The notes under the pieces: model-generated
The model's database searches: none
Told to the model about the DNA's origin: nothing
What the model saw: the letters and a program-made list of their open reading frames with translations, nothing else
Shown here: positions 5,966 to 7,311 of the stretch, piece by piece
Numbering within the stretch: position 1 is the stretch's first letter
Layout: each line of letters begins with the position of its first letter
Assembly (NCBI GenBank): GCA_020724325.1
Contig: DYHC01000099.1
Span: forward strand, 1 to 7,311
Reading direction: 5' to 3'
DNA: 7,311 nt
DNA from: Melioribacter roseus
GTDB taxonomy: Bacteria; Bacteroidota; Ignavibacteria; Ignavibacteriales; Melioribacteraceae
Position numbers and translations under genes: made by a program

Positions 5966-7078
5966 ATGAACAATACTTTAAAAATTACCAGTGTGGAGAT
6001 TTACAAAGCCGATATTCCTTTTCACGAACCATTTAAAATTGCGATTATGGAAATTCCATGCGCACAAAGTGTTTTCGTAAAGCTTATAACCAACAAAGGT
6101 ATTTATGGAATGGGCGAAGCAAATCCATATTGGGCAATTACGGGAGAAACTCAAGCCACCTGTCTTGCCGCTGCAAATGATTTAGCCAAAATAGTTTTAG
6201 GCAAAAACCCGCTCGATATTGAAACACTATGCAATGCAATGAATATGTATCTTCGCTTCAACAGTACTATCCGCAGCGCATTTGATATGGCGCTATACGA
6301 TATTGCTGGCAAATTTGCCGGACTGCCGTTGTATTCTCTTCTTGGCGGCGACAAAAGAATTTTTTGGACGGATATTACAATCGGTTTGAGAGACCCGGAG
6401 TACGTAGCCAAGAAAGCAATTGAATACAAACAGATGGGATTTAGGGCAATCAAAGTTAAACTTGGTACTACAAAAGAACTTGATACTGAGCGAATCAAAA
6501 GTTTGCGGAATGCAATAGGTGACGAGCTTCCTATTCGCGTAGATGCTAATCAAGGATGGGATTTCTATACTGCAATCAATACCCTAAGAGCATTGGAGCA
6601 ATTTGGAATAGAATATTGCGAACAGCCAATTGCTCACTGGGACTACGAAAATCTAAAACGTGTTCGCCAAAGTACTTCAATTCCAATTATGGCAGATGAA
6701 TCTCTCTTCGATCATCACGATGCATTTAAACTTGCCTCAAATAAATGCTGCGATTACTTCAATATCAAACTGGCAAAATCGGGAGGAATACTTAATGCGC
6801 TTAAAATAAATTCAATTGCGGAAGGAGCTGGGATTAAATGTATGATGGGCAGTATGACAGAAACCCGGCTCGGACTTTCAGCCGCTGCGCACGTAATGTC
6901 CGCAAGACCTAATATTCAGTTCGCCGATCTCGATGGTTATCTCTTCATGAAAGAAGACCCCATAATTGGCGGCGCTCAATACGAAATTGGTACAATAACA
7001 ATTACCGATACTCCTGGTCATGGTGCCGATGTTGACCCGGCATTCTTAAAATCTTGCGCAAAGATCATCATAAAATAA
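5966..7078 (+). CDS. Dipeptide epimerase (enolase superfamily)
   Basis: The 370-aa product is a cytoplasmic Mg-dependent enzyme that epimerises the C-terminal residue of a dipeptide. The best-known member is L-Ala-D/L-Glu epimerase of murein peptide recycling (YcjG/YkfB). The capping domain is at about 1-130 and includes GMGEANP (48-54) and ITGET (58-62). In the barrel, the KxK pair is K163/K165 in AIKVKLG. The metal ligands are D193 (RVDANQGW), E219 (YCEQP) and D244 (MADES), and the opposite catalytic lysine is K268 in NIKLAKSGGI. MGSMTETRLG (294-303) is followed by the D321-x-D323 pair in FADLDGYL, which in dipeptide epimerases holds the substrate amino group. All key residues are present. 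Dipeptide preference cannot be read from sequence; hydrophobic or Ala-Ala preferences are known in the family. GGAG at 5954-5957, eight nt before the ATG, supports the start. It is transcribed alone and divergently from the threonine operon, and no peptidoglycan genes are adjacent. Confidence 0.92.
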   Translation: MNNTLKITSVEIYKADIPFHEPFKIAIMEIPCAQSVFVKLITNKGIYGMGEANPYWAITGETQATCLAAANDLAKIVLGKNPLDIETLCNAMNMYLRFNSTIRSAFDMALYDIAGKFAGLPLYSLLGGDKRIFWTDITIGLRDPEYVAKKAIEYKQMGFRAIKVKLGTTKELDTERIKSLRNAIGDELPIRVDANQGWDFYTAINTLRALEQFGIEYCEQPIAHWDYENLKRVRQSTSIPIMADESLFDHHDAFKLASNKCCDYFNIKLAKSGGILNALKINSIAEGAGIKCMMGSMTETRLGLSAAAHVMSARPNIQFADLDGYLFMKEDPIIGGAQYEIGTITITDTPGHGADVDPAFLKSCAKIIIK

Positions 7079-7151
7079 ATTGAGGATAACTAAAAGACGA
7101 GCGATAAACGTTCAACCAATCCGCTGCGTTCATTATGGAGAGTCGAACATA

Positions 7152-7201
7152 AACCTTGAAGGTCAAGAGTTGTTATCTGTTTCCTCACGACCTTCAAGGT
7201 T
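7152..7201. repeat. 13-bp perfect inverted repeat downstream of the epimerase gene
   Basis: AACCTTGAAGGTC (7152-7164) and GACCTTCAAGGTT (7189-7201) are exact reverse complements around a 24-nt loop. Each arm also contains its own near-palindrome, ACCTT-N-AAGGT. There is no T run after either arm, so it is not a standard intrinsic terminator, although it may stop or protect the transcript 3' end. It lies about 75 bp after the epimerase stop codon and just before the hairpin repeat. Confidence 0.6.
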
Positions 7202-7207
7202 GTTGAG

Positions 7208-7302
7208 CTTCGAAATGTAATTTCGAAGAATCCCGACTTGTCGGGAGATGAAGAATCTACGGATAGATTCTTCGCCTCACTTCGTTCGGCTCAGAATGAC
7301 AG
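7208..7302. repeat. Hairpin-array intergenic repeat (REP/MITE-like)
   Basis: Three perfect hairpins follow each other. CTTCGAAAT/ATTTCGAAG (7208-7216/7220-7228) has a 3-nt loop. TCCCGAC/GTCGGGA (7231-7237/7240-7246) has a 2-nt loop. GAAGAATCTA/TAGATTCTTC (7250-7259/7264-7273) has a CGGA loop. The word GAAGAATC is repeated at 7225 and 7250 and inverted at 7266, allowing alternative pairing. The segment after the hairpins, read on the minus strand from 7302, begins TGTCATTCTGAGCC and runs into CGAACGAAGTGAGG. This resembles a repeat I recall from intergenic regions of many Bacteroidota, Chlorobiota and related genomes. The element may continue beyond the window. No frame in it codes for a transposase, so if mobile it depends on an enzyme elsewhere. 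Confidence 0.65.
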
Positions 7303-7311
7303 TACACTTTT

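Noticed and set aside
6151..6553. Minus-strand open frames inside the epimerase gene
   Set aside because: They overlap well-conserved catalytic regions of the real gene and their translations show no recognisable domain.
7152..7302. CRISPR array suggested by repeated palindromic words
   Set aside because: There is no regular repeat-spacer spacing; the hairpins differ in sequence and only one copy of each is present.

Overview
The window is AT-rich bacterial DNA with closely packed genes. Several start codons have a recognisable Shine-Dalgarno sequence: AGGA before lysC, and GGAG before asd and before the epimerase gene. Protein style, base composition and the hairpin repeat at the right end suggest the Bacteroidota/Chlorobiota/Ignavibacteria group. 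That placement is an impression from motifs, not a computed result.

Left end (1-890). A gene on the minus strand runs off the window. Its first 161 codons encode a phospholipase D-like (HKD) nuclease module of the kind found at the N-terminus of large defence-associated helicases. Upstream of it, in the same direction, is a possible 44-codon gene for a very basic small protein. The rest of this stretch is AT-rich, with only a short imperfect tandem repeat of note.

Centre (891-5572). Four genes form a tight minus-strand operon in the order lysC, asd, thrB, thrC. They encode aspartate kinase, aspartate-semialdehyde dehydrogenase, homoserine kinase and threonine synthase. Junctions are 1 nt (lysC/asd) and two 4-nt ATGA overlaps (asd/thrB, thrB/thrC), so co-transcription and translational coupling are likely. 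Together they cover aspartate to threonine except for one step: homoserine dehydrogenase is absent. The aspartate kinase most resembles the kinase plus ACT part of bifunctional ThrA, but it stops where the dehydrogenase domain would begin.

Divergent intergenic region (5573-5965). It holds a TATAAT box close to lysC, flanked upstream by a cluster of CACGT motifs (a 10-bp palindrome and an exact 9-bp tandem repeat). On the epimerase side there is a hairpin followed by seven T and a plausible sigma70-type promoter.

Right part (5966-7311). A plus-strand gene encodes an enolase-superfamily dipeptide epimerase, probably used in murein or other dipeptide recycling. It is followed by a noncoding tail with a 13-bp inverted repeat and then three successive perfect hairpins ending in a motif that resembles a widespread intergenic repeat. 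No complete novel system is visible. The best leads are the cut-off defence-like locus at the left edge, the ThrA-like kinase without its partner domain, and the hairpin repeat.
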